Below are positions 37,001-48,275 of a stretch of 64,000 nt of DNA, in pieces; the stretch's first letter is position 1; the number at the start of each line of letters is the position of its first letter. Where the stretch lies: positions 496,001 to 560,000 of the forward strand of contig JAAVVG010000016.1 of the NCBI GenBank assembly GCA_012976225.1, in the 5' to 3' direction. Made by a program: the position numbers and the translations under genes. The notes below the pieces were generated by a model. That model ran no database searches, was not told the DNA's origin, and saw nothing but the letters and a program-made list of their open reading frames with translations. The stretch is from Golubevia sp. BC0850 (Eukaryota > Basidiomycota > Exobasidiomycetes > Golubeviales > Golubeviaceae).

Positions 37001-37462
37001 ACTTGCCCTTGGCAGGACGCGAGGGGAGGAGTCAGTCTCTAGTCCTATGTCATATTCTTGCTTGTTTTGGTTGACACAATTTATCATGAACTAGATCACC
37101 ATTCGTGAGCTCCTAATAAGTGCCATCTCGATTCGTCCTACCCAAGGCATCGCCTCATCTTTGTCCTCCGCTGCGACAACTACCTACTCCCCCCGGTCCA
37201 ATCGCCCTTTTCTCTTGACGTAAGTATGTTACTCTTTCCTCTCCTCCTTTACTTCTAGCTCTCGCCTCATCAAACTGTTCATGGCAAGTGTGCCCCACCA
37301 CTCAGGGAGCAGGAATGCTGCGTACTCACTCATCGCACTAGCCAAACTGTCAGGTTGCACGACCTGATACTCTAGAGGATTCGCACCAGCATTGACTAAA
37401 CTTGATAAAGTGAGTAATAGAGTTGAAAGGAAGAGTGGAAGAGTTGAAGTTGAAGGTAACAT
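34072..37462 (-). CDS. Membrane-anchored glyoxal oxidase (copper radical oxidase)
   Basis: Six exons (37462-37330, 36815-36698, 36634-36386, 36293-36229, 36149-35062, 34905-34072) give 828 residues. The signal peptide is MLPSTSTLPLFLSTLLLTLS. The copper radical oxidase signature is complete: Cys of NAFCAAGHTLGNG and Tyr of FRWYPGIEG (the Trp codon is split by an intron) as the cross-linked pair, Tyr-His of RLYHSSALLLPDGSVLVGG, and His of FSTHAMNMGQRSM. A galactose-oxidase C-terminal domain (PGPALIFVTIDGIPSKG) follows. Then comes a single membrane helix near residues 652-675 (KLIGIIAGAVVVVLLLLLGI) and a basic cytosolic tail with Gly/Ser. This layout is like Ustilago maydis Glo1. The enzyme oxidises aldehydes such as glyoxal and makes hydrogen peroxide at the cell surface. 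Intron 1 is long (514 nt), which is the least certain junction. Confidence 0.93.
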
Positions 37463-38089
37463 CTTACCTTGCCTTTGAGGGCGTGAGTTTCGAGAGGAAG
37501 GACCTCCTGTGATTTCAAGATTTGATCTTGAGATTGCTGTCTTGAAGAGATGCTGCCGCCGGTTGCAGAAAGTGGAAGGATGAGAAGTTATAGAAGATGA
37601 AAGAGAAAAGAATGGATGGTATGAAGTCGATAGGAGAACTTGGGAACCAGTGGGTTTGCCTTAAGAGGAAAGACTAGGTCGTCGGAGAGGAGTGACAAAT
37701 CCTATGCTGCTGCTCCGAGCGTTCGACAGGTCAACAATTTGAACCTCTCCCTTGGTTCGAATCTGGCCCTCTTCTCACTCCGAAGCTACTGAGAGAATGC
37801 AAGCCCTTCTATCTAGCTTCCATTCGAAGTCTCTCCAATCTTGCTGGAATTTGAGAAGGTGGCACTACTTTCCAGCTGCACGTCACTGGCAGGCAAAAAG
37901 GGACGCGGAGAGCAACACATTGGTAGTCATTAATTGGGAGGCTGCACAACAAACTAAAGTACAAATATTCTATTCAAGTCGTTTGAGAAGCAAAGATGGA
38001 GCAGAAGTTGGTTCTGGAGAAGAGAGCAAGCCGCTACGTTTTCCGTTCTGAGAGGACAGCGAGAAGTTGAGAAGGTAGACGTGCCGGCT
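37463..38089. other. Intergenic, no gene seen
   Basis: Between the glyoxal oxidase start and the last exon of the L-serine dehydratase. The plus-strand frame 37752-38051 has no motif. It should hold the glyoxal oxidase promoter and the dehydratase 3' end. Confidence 0.5.
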
Positions 38090-38095
38090 TTAACA
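38090..38095 (-). other. Six-nucleotide terminal coding exon (Cys-stop) of the L-serine dehydratase
   Basis: The upstream exon ends ...VAVPD at 38229 with a clean GTGAGT donor. Reading into the intron would add an unrelated tail of more than 80 residues. A pyrimidine-rich tract and TACTACAG acceptor end at 38096, directly followed by TGT TAA in phase. The result ...VPDC-stop matches the expected family end. Confidence 0.8.
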
Positions 38096-41000
38096 CTGTA
38101 GTAGAGAAGGAGATGGAGGACGAAAAAGATAAAAGACGTCAGAAAAAGAGACGTTCTTGTCGACATCTCATCCTGCCCAGTCACGGCAGTTCGCATCCCT
38201 GACTCCTCTTCTTTCTTCTCGTACTCACATCTGGGACTGCCACTGGGATTCTAACACTAGTAGCCAAACCACTGAGAGAGGTTTCTTTATACTTGGTGTG
38301 CATGTCTCTAGCCGTAACTCTCATTGCAGTGATGGCTTCATCGAGAGTGACAGCGTGTTTTCCAGTTCCACTTGCGAGTGCGAGCTGAGCTGCAGTGACT
38401 GCTTTGACAGCTCCCAGAGCATTCTGAGCAAAGCAGTGAAACGAAAGAGTTAAGAAGAGCTCCGAGCAAAGCGAACGGAATTTTCAATCTCAGGACTCAC
38501 TCTTTCGATACAAGGAGCTTGAACCAGTCCCTGAATTGGATCACAGGTCAATCCCAAGTTGTCTGAAGGCGGTGTAGAAATACAGTAAGCTTCAAAGTGA
38601 GCAAATAGAGGTTGGGTAGGAAGGTGTAACCTCCAAGACTATCTCTCGATTTGCTACTGTGGCTACTCACGCTCGATTCCGATCTCAGCTGCGTTCTCAA
38701 TTACTTCTGGAGAAGCTGGATAAGGTGAAAAGTGATTGAGATTGAGCATTAGAAAGGGTTGGAGTGAGACCAAAGGACGCTCTTCTCAGGCCACAGTCTC
38801 GAACTTTCTCGAGTCTTTAAACTCACCTCCCATACAAGCTGCGAATCCAGCAGCTGACATGCTGCAAGCGACTCCAACTTCTGCCATACATCCACCTTCA
38901 GCTGCAAAATGGAAAAATGAAGGAGAGAGAAAGGTTCAGAGAATGAAAGTACTCCTCAGCAAGGAGAGTGTTTTGTAACTCACCAGCCGAGATCGTGGCT
39001 CCTCTCTTGTAAAGCATCCCGATGGCAGAAGCAGTCAGAAGGAATGTCTGAACGTCACGATAAGGGTCATCTGAAATGAATTCCAGGATGTACTGGAGAA
39101 GAGAGAAAGACAAGGCCACCGAAATTGGATCAGTAAATTGTCTTCTCCACGCGTCGACTACACTCTCCCATCTTCTTCTCGACCCTCTCAACTCGCCTTC
39201 AACACGGCAGGGATAACTCCAGCTGCTCCATTCGTCGGAGCTGTGACTACTCTGCCTCCACCAGCGTTCTGTTCGTTGACAGCAATTGCATAGGTACTCA
39301 AGAAGTCCATAGCTGGAAAGACAGTTCTTCTGGGAGGGATTGGCATGATAGGGTGGTTGAAGTTGCCATGAACTCGCATAGGTCCAGATCTGACGATAGG
39401 ATTAGTAGGGTAAGTAGAGACTCCAGTCATTGATTCTTGACCTGAAATTGAGTTGGGAGTTGGAGCTGGAATAGATGAGCTAGGTAGCGAGGACAAGTCA
39501 CCAGAGCCTCTTGGTCCGGGCAAAGAAGATTGAGGTCTTTGCGGACTGGAAAGTTGAGAGACTGGAGAGCCACCAGAGGAAGGATAGAAACCTCTCATTA
39601 GACGTCCATAAAGACCAGGAGCTCTTTTTTTCAGGCGAAGAGATCCAGGTAGTAGGACTGAATCGTCGGCGTGGCAACCTTCTTTCTGGAAGAGAGAAAG
39701 AGAGGATCCAAAGAATGAGAAACATCTCCCTTACTCTACAAACTCACTCAACTAGAGAAAGTACTCACAATACAAGTATCCATTACTCCCCAGATCTTGA
39801 AAATCTTGTCGGTGATCTCTTCGTGAGAGTACCAGTGTCTTTCGTTCTCATAGACCAGTTGAGCGATAGTGAGGTTGTGTTTCTTGCAGAGATACAATAG
39901 AGAAGAGGCGTTGTAGAAAGGATAAGGAGGGTGCGGATCTGGATTTGATTTGGACTTGGCTTTTGATTCCGATTTCTCAGGCTGTTGAGCCTTCGAGTCT
40001 GACTCCAAAGCTCCCGATTCAGAAGCAGCATGAGAATAGTGATTTTCGTGGCTTGAATGAGCTCCAATAGTAGCGCGGTATTCGTCATTTGAGCTGTGTT
40101 CTGAATCGCCTTCTAGAATTCGAGAGGCCAGAAAGCCATGCTCGTCCTTGAACTCTCCAGCGGCAGTAGGAAGCGTTCGCCTCATTGCCTCCGATTCGTA
40201 GTCTCCTCCTCCAGATCCAATCCTATGGACAGGCTCGGTGAGACTGTGATGTCCTCCGACAGTGGCTCTGCTGCTACTGACAGTTCCAACCTCGCTTCCA
40301 GCTCTCCTATCCAATTCAGCATCCCCTCGATTAATCGATTTGTAGAAGATGTTCTCTGATAGATCGGAAGGATGGTTGGCAGGATGTGAAGGGTGTTGAA
40401 GAGAGACAGAGAAGCCTTCGTCGAGGTCTACCTTGACATCTGCTTCAGAATCGGGTTTGGATGAAGTGGGAGAGGTTGCCAACGATCCATTGATGACGAA
40501 ACCACCTCCAATGGAATAGTAGTCATTAGTTCCGATCAGATCCCCTTGATCCGAGAAGACAGAAAGTCTCATTCCGTTCGAGTGAAGCGGTAAGGTTTGT
40601 CCCTGGAGACGGAGAAAAAAAAAGGCGAAGAATGGGAGGTCAGCCGTCAGCGTGGGGTAAAAAGTGAGTTCGATTACTCACCCACATCCACTGGCAATCA
40701 TTGTCGAAAAGAGAAGTGCGAGAGTCGGCAGAAGGTGGGATCAGAGGAGGTCAAAAGAGTGAGGTGAAGAATAAATTTGGTCAGAAGGGGGTCGGTCAAG
40801 CGGAGTCAGTTTGAAGGTCGAACAGCGTGACCTCTTTTTCGCAAATTTGCTTCTGACGAAAATTTTCCTCATCGAAAAGAATGATTTCAACTCACAGCCA
40901 AATCGTTCTGATAATCAAATTTGACTTCCACTCCTCCTAAAGCTCCCTTTGAATCTCGTCCCAGTCTCAACGTTTTCTTTTGCTTGATCTCTTCGAACCT

Positions 41001-41576
41001 TGGTCCTACTGAGTCAGTATCGACCGTCTCGCAATCTGCACCTTCCAATCCTAAAAGAAGAGCAGAAGGGGTCAAATGACCTTCACCAGTAGCAGCCAGA
41101 CTTCCGTAGAGAGAGATCTTGATAGAACTGCACTTGTTCAGCAGACCCGCTTCTCTTAGATCTCCTACAAAGATAGCTCCTGCTCTCATTGGACCGACTG
41201 TATGAGAAGAGCTTGGACCGATTCCAATAGAGAAGAGATCAAAAGTTGAGATGACGGCATGTTCCGTGGCAGAAGGAGCTGGCGTCTCGTCGGCCTCTTC
41301 TGAAGGAGAAGAAGATTCCTTTCCCTTTTGATTGAGATTTGGACCAAAGTGAGCGTCAGAGAAAGAGATCGGATCTTCTTTGGCATCGTAATTTGAAATT
41401 GAAGAGCTGAAATAACGAGTTGAGATTGGATTTGGTTGATGAATGAGTGACTGAGGGGTGGAAGAAGGAGAAGAGATAAGGAAGAGGCGAGGTGAAGAGA
41501 GAAAATTCTTGTTCGTTTGCGATTGAAGATTGGAGTTCAACCTTAACTTTTTCAAGGCTAATCTTCTGCTTATCAT
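38090..41576 (-). CDS. Iron-sulfur L-serine dehydratase (L-serine ammonia-lyase), mitochondrial
   Basis: Ten exons (41576-40896, 40690-40682, 40602-39769, 39685-39197, 39092-38984, 38901-38827, 38715-38671, 38562-38501, 38423-38229, 38095-38090) give 834 residues. The start [16 protein letters not shown] with RYFSSSISN is a mitochondrial presequence. The beta domain has [20 protein letters not shown] and YYSIGGGFV. The catalytic domain has [36 protein letters not shown] and [17 protein letters not shown] with the cluster cysteines. The enzyme makes pyruvate and ammonia from serine with a 4Fe-4S cluster. Exon 2 is 9 nt (Trp-Met-Trp). The exon ending at 39197 is followed by a GC donor (GCGAGT). 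The last exon is TGT TAA, giving a C-terminal Cys, as in bacterial enzymes whose terminal Cys enters the active site. A Ser-rich insert of about 170 residues lies in the middle. Confidence 0.93.
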
Positions 41577-41957
41577 TTTGAAGTTGTTGATGTTTGGAAG
41601 TGGAAGGGAAAGGGAAGAACGTCCTTATCGGGCTTCAGTTCAAACGTGGAACGCGAATCGCGATTATAAGTCGCCAAAACTTCAGTACTTCGCAGTGAAT
41701 CGGGCTTATTCTGCGAAGACGCTAAAAGGTAAAATCGTTCTTTCCTTCTTTTCCTTTCCTCACATCACGCTTTCACTTCTCTCCTCGTTCTTTGGTTCCA
41801 GGAGATTATACCTCTTTTGAGAAAGGTAGGTCCAGGTCTTGGTTGACAAAGCCTCGACGACTGAGCCTCTTCTTGAAATTCTTCACTGACTCGAGTGACT
41901 CATTTCGCTTCTTCCTCCCTCTCTGTAGTCCTCTCAGAACTTCTCCCCCCTTCAATC

Positions 41958-43735
41958 ATGAGCTCGTACTCTAAAGAAGATCAAGTTCCGACGACCACTA
42001 CCTCATCAAGAAGCGAAGGGGAAGGCGAGCAGGAGAAACATCTCTCTCATCAAGAGCAAGAGAAAGGGCTCCCTTCTCAAGAACAGGAGAAGGACCTCAA
42101 CCTCAAAGAACTCGGAAAAGACTCTGAGATCTGGTTCCCTGAAGGAGGATGGCAAGCATGGCTTGTAGTGTTTGGAGCTTGGACTTCAACATTCTTCTCA
42201 TTTGGCTATATCAATTCCTTTGGAGTGTTTCAAGCGTACTATTCAAACAACTTTCTCTCTGACCATAGTCTTTCAGACATTGCTTGGATTGGATCACTTC
42301 AATATGGTCTGGTCTTTGGAACAGGAATATTTACAGGTCAACTCTTTGAGAGAGGTCACTTCGATCTTCTATTCCCGATAGCTGGTTTCTCTTTGGTCGT
42401 ATTACAGATGCTGCTCAGTCTATGCACTGAGTATTATCAATTTTTACTCTGTCAAGGAATTGCATTGGGTTTCACTTTGGGGGTAAGGATTCTTCTCGAT
42501 TTCCTTCTCTTCAATGCTCAGCTCGTCTGATTCTTTTGCTCCCTCTCCTTCTGTCCCCTCTACAGATCATCATGAATCTGACGGTGTGCGTCGCCCCTCA
42601 ATGGTTTTTGAAGAGGAGAGGTCTAGCGCTCGGAATATTGGCGAGTGGTTCTTCAATAGGTGGAGTTGTCTTTCCGATAATGATATCGAAGCTGTTAGAA
42701 CCCGGCTCTGGGCTGGCCACAGGAAACAAGGATCCATTTGGATGGGTAAGTGAGATTTTATCTCGTAGGAAATGATAACATCGACAGAGGACTCACTTGT
42801 CTTTCTCTCCCCCTCTATTTCATTTTCAGACGATGCGTATTGTAGGCTTTATGATCCTAGCGTTATTCCTCTGCTCTTGGGCTTTCCTCAAAACTCGTTT
42901 CCCACCGAAGCCGAAACTACACTTCGACACTAAAGCAGAAGCAGTGAAACAATTCTTCGATCTTGGTTTACTGGTTAGAAACAGGCCATATGGTACCTTC
43001 GTCCTCGGAACCTGTCTCGTGAGCTGGGGACTCTATACTCCTTTCACCTACATTGAAGTCTTTGCTCGCTCGCATGGAATTTCGGAAAACCTTTCTCCTT
43101 ACATGCTCTCTCTCATCAACGCTGGAAGCACCTTTGGACGAATCGTACCTGGTCTGATTTCAGATAAACTTGGACGTTTCAATTCTACGATTCCGTGTCT
43201 TGCTTTGACTGGTCTCTTAGTTTTGATTCTACCAGTGTGTGACAATGCTGGTGGGTTAATTGTGTTCTCTCTCCTTTACGGATTTGCTTCTGGGTGCTTT
43301 GTTAGGTGAGTGGGAAGAAGGCCTTCAATGTTTGGGTTTGAAATCAATTCTAATTCAACTTCTCCTTTCGCCTTCATACGATAAAGTCTTCTACCAGCTT
43401 GTGCCGGTCAACTTGGACAGACCAAAGATATTGGAAAGATGCTCGGTCTCATGTTCTTCGGGATGGGGTTGGGGTAAGTTCAAGATCTTCAGGAAGAGTC
43501 GACGCCGTTTCGATTTCGTCTTCTTTACTGACATCCACTATTCACCTTCTCGACTTTCAAATATTTCAGAGGCCTCTTTGGTACTCCACTCACTGGTGCA
43601 ATCTTAAATTCGGACGGAAGTAACTCGAACTGGTGGGGAGTAAGCGGATTCTCTGCGGGGATGGTTTTCATTGGAACAGCGTTGATCACGATGGCGAGAT
43701 GGATGAAAAATGGAACTGTTCTAGATCTATTCTAG
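41958..43735 (+). CDS. Major facilitator superfamily monocarboxylate-type transporter
   Basis: Five exons (41958-42482, 42566-42745, 42830-43305, 43387-43473, 43570-43735) give 477 residues. A hydrophilic Gln/Glu-rich cytosolic start with repeated QEQEK is followed by PEGGWQAWLVVFGAWTSTFF, the conserved first helix of the monocarboxylate porter (MCT/Mch) family. Then come GYINSFGVFQAYYSNNFL, IAWIGSLQYGLVFGTGIFTG, APQWFLKRRGLALGILASG (loop with RRG), and in the second half NAGSTFGRIVPGLISDKLGR. The last helices are GMVFIGTALITMARWM, ending LDLF. Twelve membrane helices fit the length. Family members carry monocarboxylates, riboflavin or related acids across the plasma or vacuole membrane; the substrate here is unknown. 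It is divergent from the serine dehydratase (382 bases apart), so shared regulation is possible but not shown. Confidence 0.9.
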
Positions 43736-44025
43736 AAAAGGATTGGTCGATGTCTTTCGGACTGATGTCAAGCAATACCACGAGTAGCGCTCAAGTTGAG
43801 CAAATCTTTACCCGTTTTCTCGGTTTTTTGACGACCCTTTTTGCAGTTTTACCAATTGAATTTCTTTTGTCCTCTCACTGAGTGAGAATTGTTTTTGTTT
43901 CTTCAGAGAGTGTGAGTTCTTCACCTCGAGCTTTGCTTTGGCCAAGTCAGTCTCGAACGCGAGGTTCGAGAAAGAGGCAAGCAAAGCCTCAGCACAATCC
44001 CACTCATCCCACATTCAAATCGTCA

Positions 44026-47000
44026 ATGGCGCCAAAGAGGAGCACAAGGAAGGCAGCTACAGTAGCAGCGCCTCTTCAGGAAGAAGATGAAGCAATGCAG
44101 GTGGAAGCGGAAGAATCCACAGCAACAGCCTCAGGATCAGCATCTTCCTCTCTGTCTGCCATCAGTTCCCTCTTCCCTCTCGCTCATCCAATCCCTAACC
44201 CTCTAGAAGATCCAGAGCTGATTCCAGCAGATGATGTGGTATTAGAACAAGAGCTGATGCTCAATCCAGACAATCCTCGATCTTACCTCAATTACATCCA
44301 ACACATCTTAACTTCAAATCCAATCCCAGGAAGAACTTCTCCTCTACCCAAACCCGATACAGAACTTTCCTCGATACAAGCTTCTTTATTGGGTCCGTTG
44401 AGCTCTAAAGCAACTAGACTCAGTCTCAAGAGAGTCGTTGGAATCTATGAAAGGACTCTATCGAGGTTTCCAACTTCCTATCCTCTGTGGAGAGACTATC
44501 TTCTACTCAGATGCGATTTCGTGCTAGGAACACCAAAGGGAGGGAACAAGATTAGGAAAAAGAAGATGATTCAAAGTGGTAGATTGACTCTGGACGTCGG
44601 TCCTACCCTGTTGGATGGAACTCAGAAGGAACTCGAGAAGGGAAACAACCTCGAATTGGTATTCGAAGGTGGACTAGATGGGGTCGTAGGATGGAAGGAA
44701 TGGAGAAGCTTAGCAGCTGTCTGCGAAAGGGCTTTGATGTGGCTACCTAACGTGAGTCCTTCATAGGGTCTGATAGTTGGAATGAAGTAGAGGGGGCACT
44801 GCCAGAGGAAGGAGGCCACCACACATTTCGACTTCACCTCCCTCTTTCTTCGTATCAATTGGCGTTTTCTGGTTGAGTTGAACCCAAGGTCTCTAAAATT
44901 TGTTCCTTCTCTTCTTTCCCCTTCTACTCACCCGCAGATGCCTCGAATCTGGCTCATCTACTTCCAAATCTTCCTTCATCCTCTTTGCCCTCCTACACTC
45001 TCAAGAACTCATGCTCGTAGGACTTTCGATAGAGCTCTTCGTACTCTCCCTGCTTCCCTTCATCTAAGGGTATGGAAAGTCTATTTGAGATGGGCCGAAC
45101 AAGTCGGAGGAGAGACTTGTCTTAAAGTCTGGAGAAGATACGTTCGGGTCGACCCAAGTCTGACTGAAAGATATGTCATGACGTTACTTGCCAAACCGAA
45201 GAAGCCATCTGCATCAAGCGAGGAAGACGGAGAAGACAACGAGGAGGACGAAGATGAAGATGAAGACGAGCTAGACGAGGAATCCGCTCCTAGAGCTTTG
45301 GAAGCAGCCAAATTACTACTTTCCTTAGCTAGAAGAGCCAACGATGGAACCTACATTTCTCCAGATAGCAAGTCTCCTTACAATCTTCTGGTGGAATGGT
45401 TGGAGCTCTGTGAGAAGTATCCAGATGCTGTCGGAATGACTATCGAGGAGGAAGAAGAATTCGCTGCTCTCACGAAACAAGCTTCAGAGTCTACGCAGAA
45501 TGGAACCGATTCCAAGGAAGCTAAATCAACAGATGGAAATGCTCCAAGAGGTAGAGGGAGGGGACGAGGAGGAAGAGGAAGGGGCGGCGCTTCTACTCGT
45601 GGAGGTCATGCCTCCTCAACCGCCTCGACCGGCAAAGCTCTACCTTCGCTCTCATCTCAGACGGATCCATTGGACCCTTCTTCGCTTCCGGTTGGTCAAA
45701 TCATCCGAACAGATGGTCTGTCCAAGTTCCCAGATCAAGCAGGTAGACTCTGGACTGGATTGGCCACTTATTGGATCAAACGAGGAGAATTGGACGCTGC
45801 CAAAGCCACCTTTGAAGAGGGAATGGGCTCGGTAGTCACTGTCAGGGATTTCACTCAGATCTTCGATGCCTACGCTGAGACAAGTGAGCAAGTAATCTCT
45901 TTCCTCATGGACGACTTGAGCTCGGAGGAGGGTGAAGAAGACGAGGAAGGACAAACAAGAGAAGAAAAGGAGCAAGAGCTGGACGAGAGGATGAAAGATT
46001 TCGAAGAGCTGATGGAGAGGAGACCTTTCTTGGTGAACGATGTTCTCATTAGGAGGAATCCAGATGATGTTCAGGAATGGGAGAAGAGGGTGGTGCTTCA
46101 TGGTGAAGATGACGAGAAGGTGAGTTTTGACAAAACACGTCGAAAAGGAGAAGCCGAACGCTCAATGCTGATTTTGAACTCTTCCGAATCATTCAGATCA
46201 TCGAAACATATCGCAAAGCCATCGAAACCATTAATCCTCGAAAAGCTACCAGAAATCATCATCAACTTTTCCTCAGTTTTGCTCGATTCTACGAGGATGG
46301 AGGCTCCGCTGGTCGCCGAGCGGCAGCTATTGCTGCAGGCGATGTAGAACCGGAAGAGGGCGAAGATCTCTCTCCTGTAGAAGGAGATCTAGAATCGGCA
46401 AGGAAGATCTTTGAACGAGCTGTCCAAGTCCCCTACTCTCGAGTGGACTCTCTAGCCGAGATCTGGTGCGAGTGGGCCGAAATGGAAGTCAGGCATTCAA
46501 ACTACGATTCAGCTCTTCGACTTATGGCCAGAGCCACCTCAACCCCTTCTTCAAGTGCGTACAAACTCAAGAATATCTCCTATCATGACGACTCAATTCC
46601 AGTTCAAGTCAGGTTGTTCAAGAGTTTGAAACTTTGGAGTTTTTACGTTGATCTGGAGGAATCCCTAGGGACCGTCGAGAGCACTAAAGGAGTCTACGAC
46701 AGGATTCTGGAACTCAAGATCGCTAATGCTCAAATCATCATCAACTATGCCAACTTCTTGGAAGAACACAATTACTTTGAGGATTCCTTCAAGGCTTACG
46801 AAAGAGGAGTCGAGGCTTTCACTTATCCTGTCGCCTTTGAGCTTTGGAACGTCTACCTCAGCAAGTTTGTTACTCGTTACGTATGTATTTGACTTGATTC
46901 CTGCTTTTTGGATTTTTAATCCGATTCTGCTACTCCACTTAGCTGACTAACACATCCGTTTCTTTTCCTTCTCTGACCTCCAGGGTGGTGCCAAAATTGA

Positions 47001-47998
47001 AAGAGCTAGAGATTTGTTCGAGCAATCTTTGGAGAAGTGCCCTCCCAAGTTCGTCAAGCCGATCATGCTTATGTATGGAAAGCTCGAAGAAGAACACGGT
47101 CTCGCCAAAAGAGCTATGAACATCTACGAACGAGCTACCAGAGAGGTTGGAGATGAAGATCGATTCGACGTGAGTACTCTATTCTCTGGAAACCAAAATC
47201 AAGTGGTCTTACAGACCATCTCTGCACTCTCTCTTCTCTTTTATGTGTTCTCCTAGATGTTCACCTTCTACATCGCCAAAGCAGCCGCCAACTTCGGATT
47301 AGCAGCTACCAGACCGATTTACGAGAAAGCCATTCAAGTCCTACCGGACAAGCAGACTGCTGAGATGTGTCTTCGATTCGCTGTTTTGGAGAGGAAACTT
47401 GGTGAAATCGATAGAGCTAGAGCCATCTTTGCTCATGGAAGTCAATTCTGCGATCCTAGAGTAAGTTTAGTCACCTCGTCAAGCTTAAATGCTGCTCTCA
47501 CTGACTGTTTGCCCTGCACTCTTCGCCTCCGACTCTTTCTAGATCGATCCCGGATTCTGGAAAGAGTGGAACGCCTTTGAGATCGAAACTGGATCAGAAG
47601 ACACTTTCAGAGAGATGCGTGAGTAAACAAAGCTGTTCTTCCTTGTTTCTTCTACGTTGGACTGACGTCTTCCTTACCTTCTCTCTCTCTCCACCTTTCC
47701 AGTCCGAATCAAGCGTTCAGTTCAAGCTCAATTCAACACCGACATTTCTTACATTACAGCTTCAGCCTTGTCTGCCAGTGCTAGAAACAAAATGGGAGCT
47801 GCCGCTGCTCAAACGAACGGAAACGCAGCTGCTTCTGATCCAATGGCTGAAGTCGAAGCTGAAGCAAGAAGGGTGGCAGCAGAATCTGGAAAGGCGGCTC
47901 CTGCTTTCGTAGCTGCTAAGACTGCAAAGAAGCCGGAAGAAGCTGAGAAGAATGAAGAAAAATTAGGTGGAGATGACGACGACGATGATCTGATGTAG
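44026..47998 (+). CDS. SYF1: Pre-mRNA-splicing factor SYF1 (HAT-repeat protein, Prp19 complex)
   Basis: Seven exons (44026-44751, 44938-46119, 46197-46880, 46984-47169, 47257-47460, 47543-47618, 47703-47998) give 1117 residues. I chose the start MAPKRSTRKAATVAA; an in-frame ATG upstream at 44017 region is not needed. HAT repeats run through the protein: VVGIYERTLSRFPTSYPLWR, RIWLIYFQIFLHPLCPP, ARRTFDRALRTLPASLHLRV, DSLAEIWCEWAEMEVRHSNY, KLWSFYVDLEESLGTVESTK, ERARDLFEQSLEKCPPKFVK and IDPGFWKEWNAFEIETGSED. The end is Ala-rich then acidic (GGDDDDDDLM). SYF1/XAB2 scaffolds the Prp19-associated complex in the activated spliceosome. Two unusual inserts lie between repeats: a long acidic tract (about residue 340) and an Arg-Gly tract near residue 450 (RGRGRGRGGRGRGG). 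Intron 2 (46120-46196) is in frame in one reading. Confidence 0.95.
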
Positions 47999-48275
47999 AA
48001 TGATGAATTCTCTTCGAGATATTAGGACCCAGAAATGCACTAATTCTATTTTCGAACGCAATATGCTTCCTTTCATTCCGCTTTTGGAAAGCGAACTGAT
48101 CGTGAGACTATCCGATTAAATTGTTCTGTCATTCGAGCAAGCAGACAGGTCTTCCAAACAGAACTTCACAAAGGATTTGAATCGAAGCACTTAAACAGCT
48201 GCGCATCTCTCGAACACTAGATGAACTAGACAATGGAAAAAAAGCTTATCCCAGAGAAGGAAGCGAGGATTAAGA

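Noticed and set aside
37752-37790. T-loop-like GGTTCGAATCTGG, possible tRNA
   Set aside because: The flanking bases do not pair into a T stem and no upstream arms are seen.
38049-38196. Minus-strand continuation of the serine dehydratase with a hydrophobic tail
   Set aside because: It is read-through of the last intron; the GTGAGT donor at 38228 and the TGT TAA exon give the family-like end instead.
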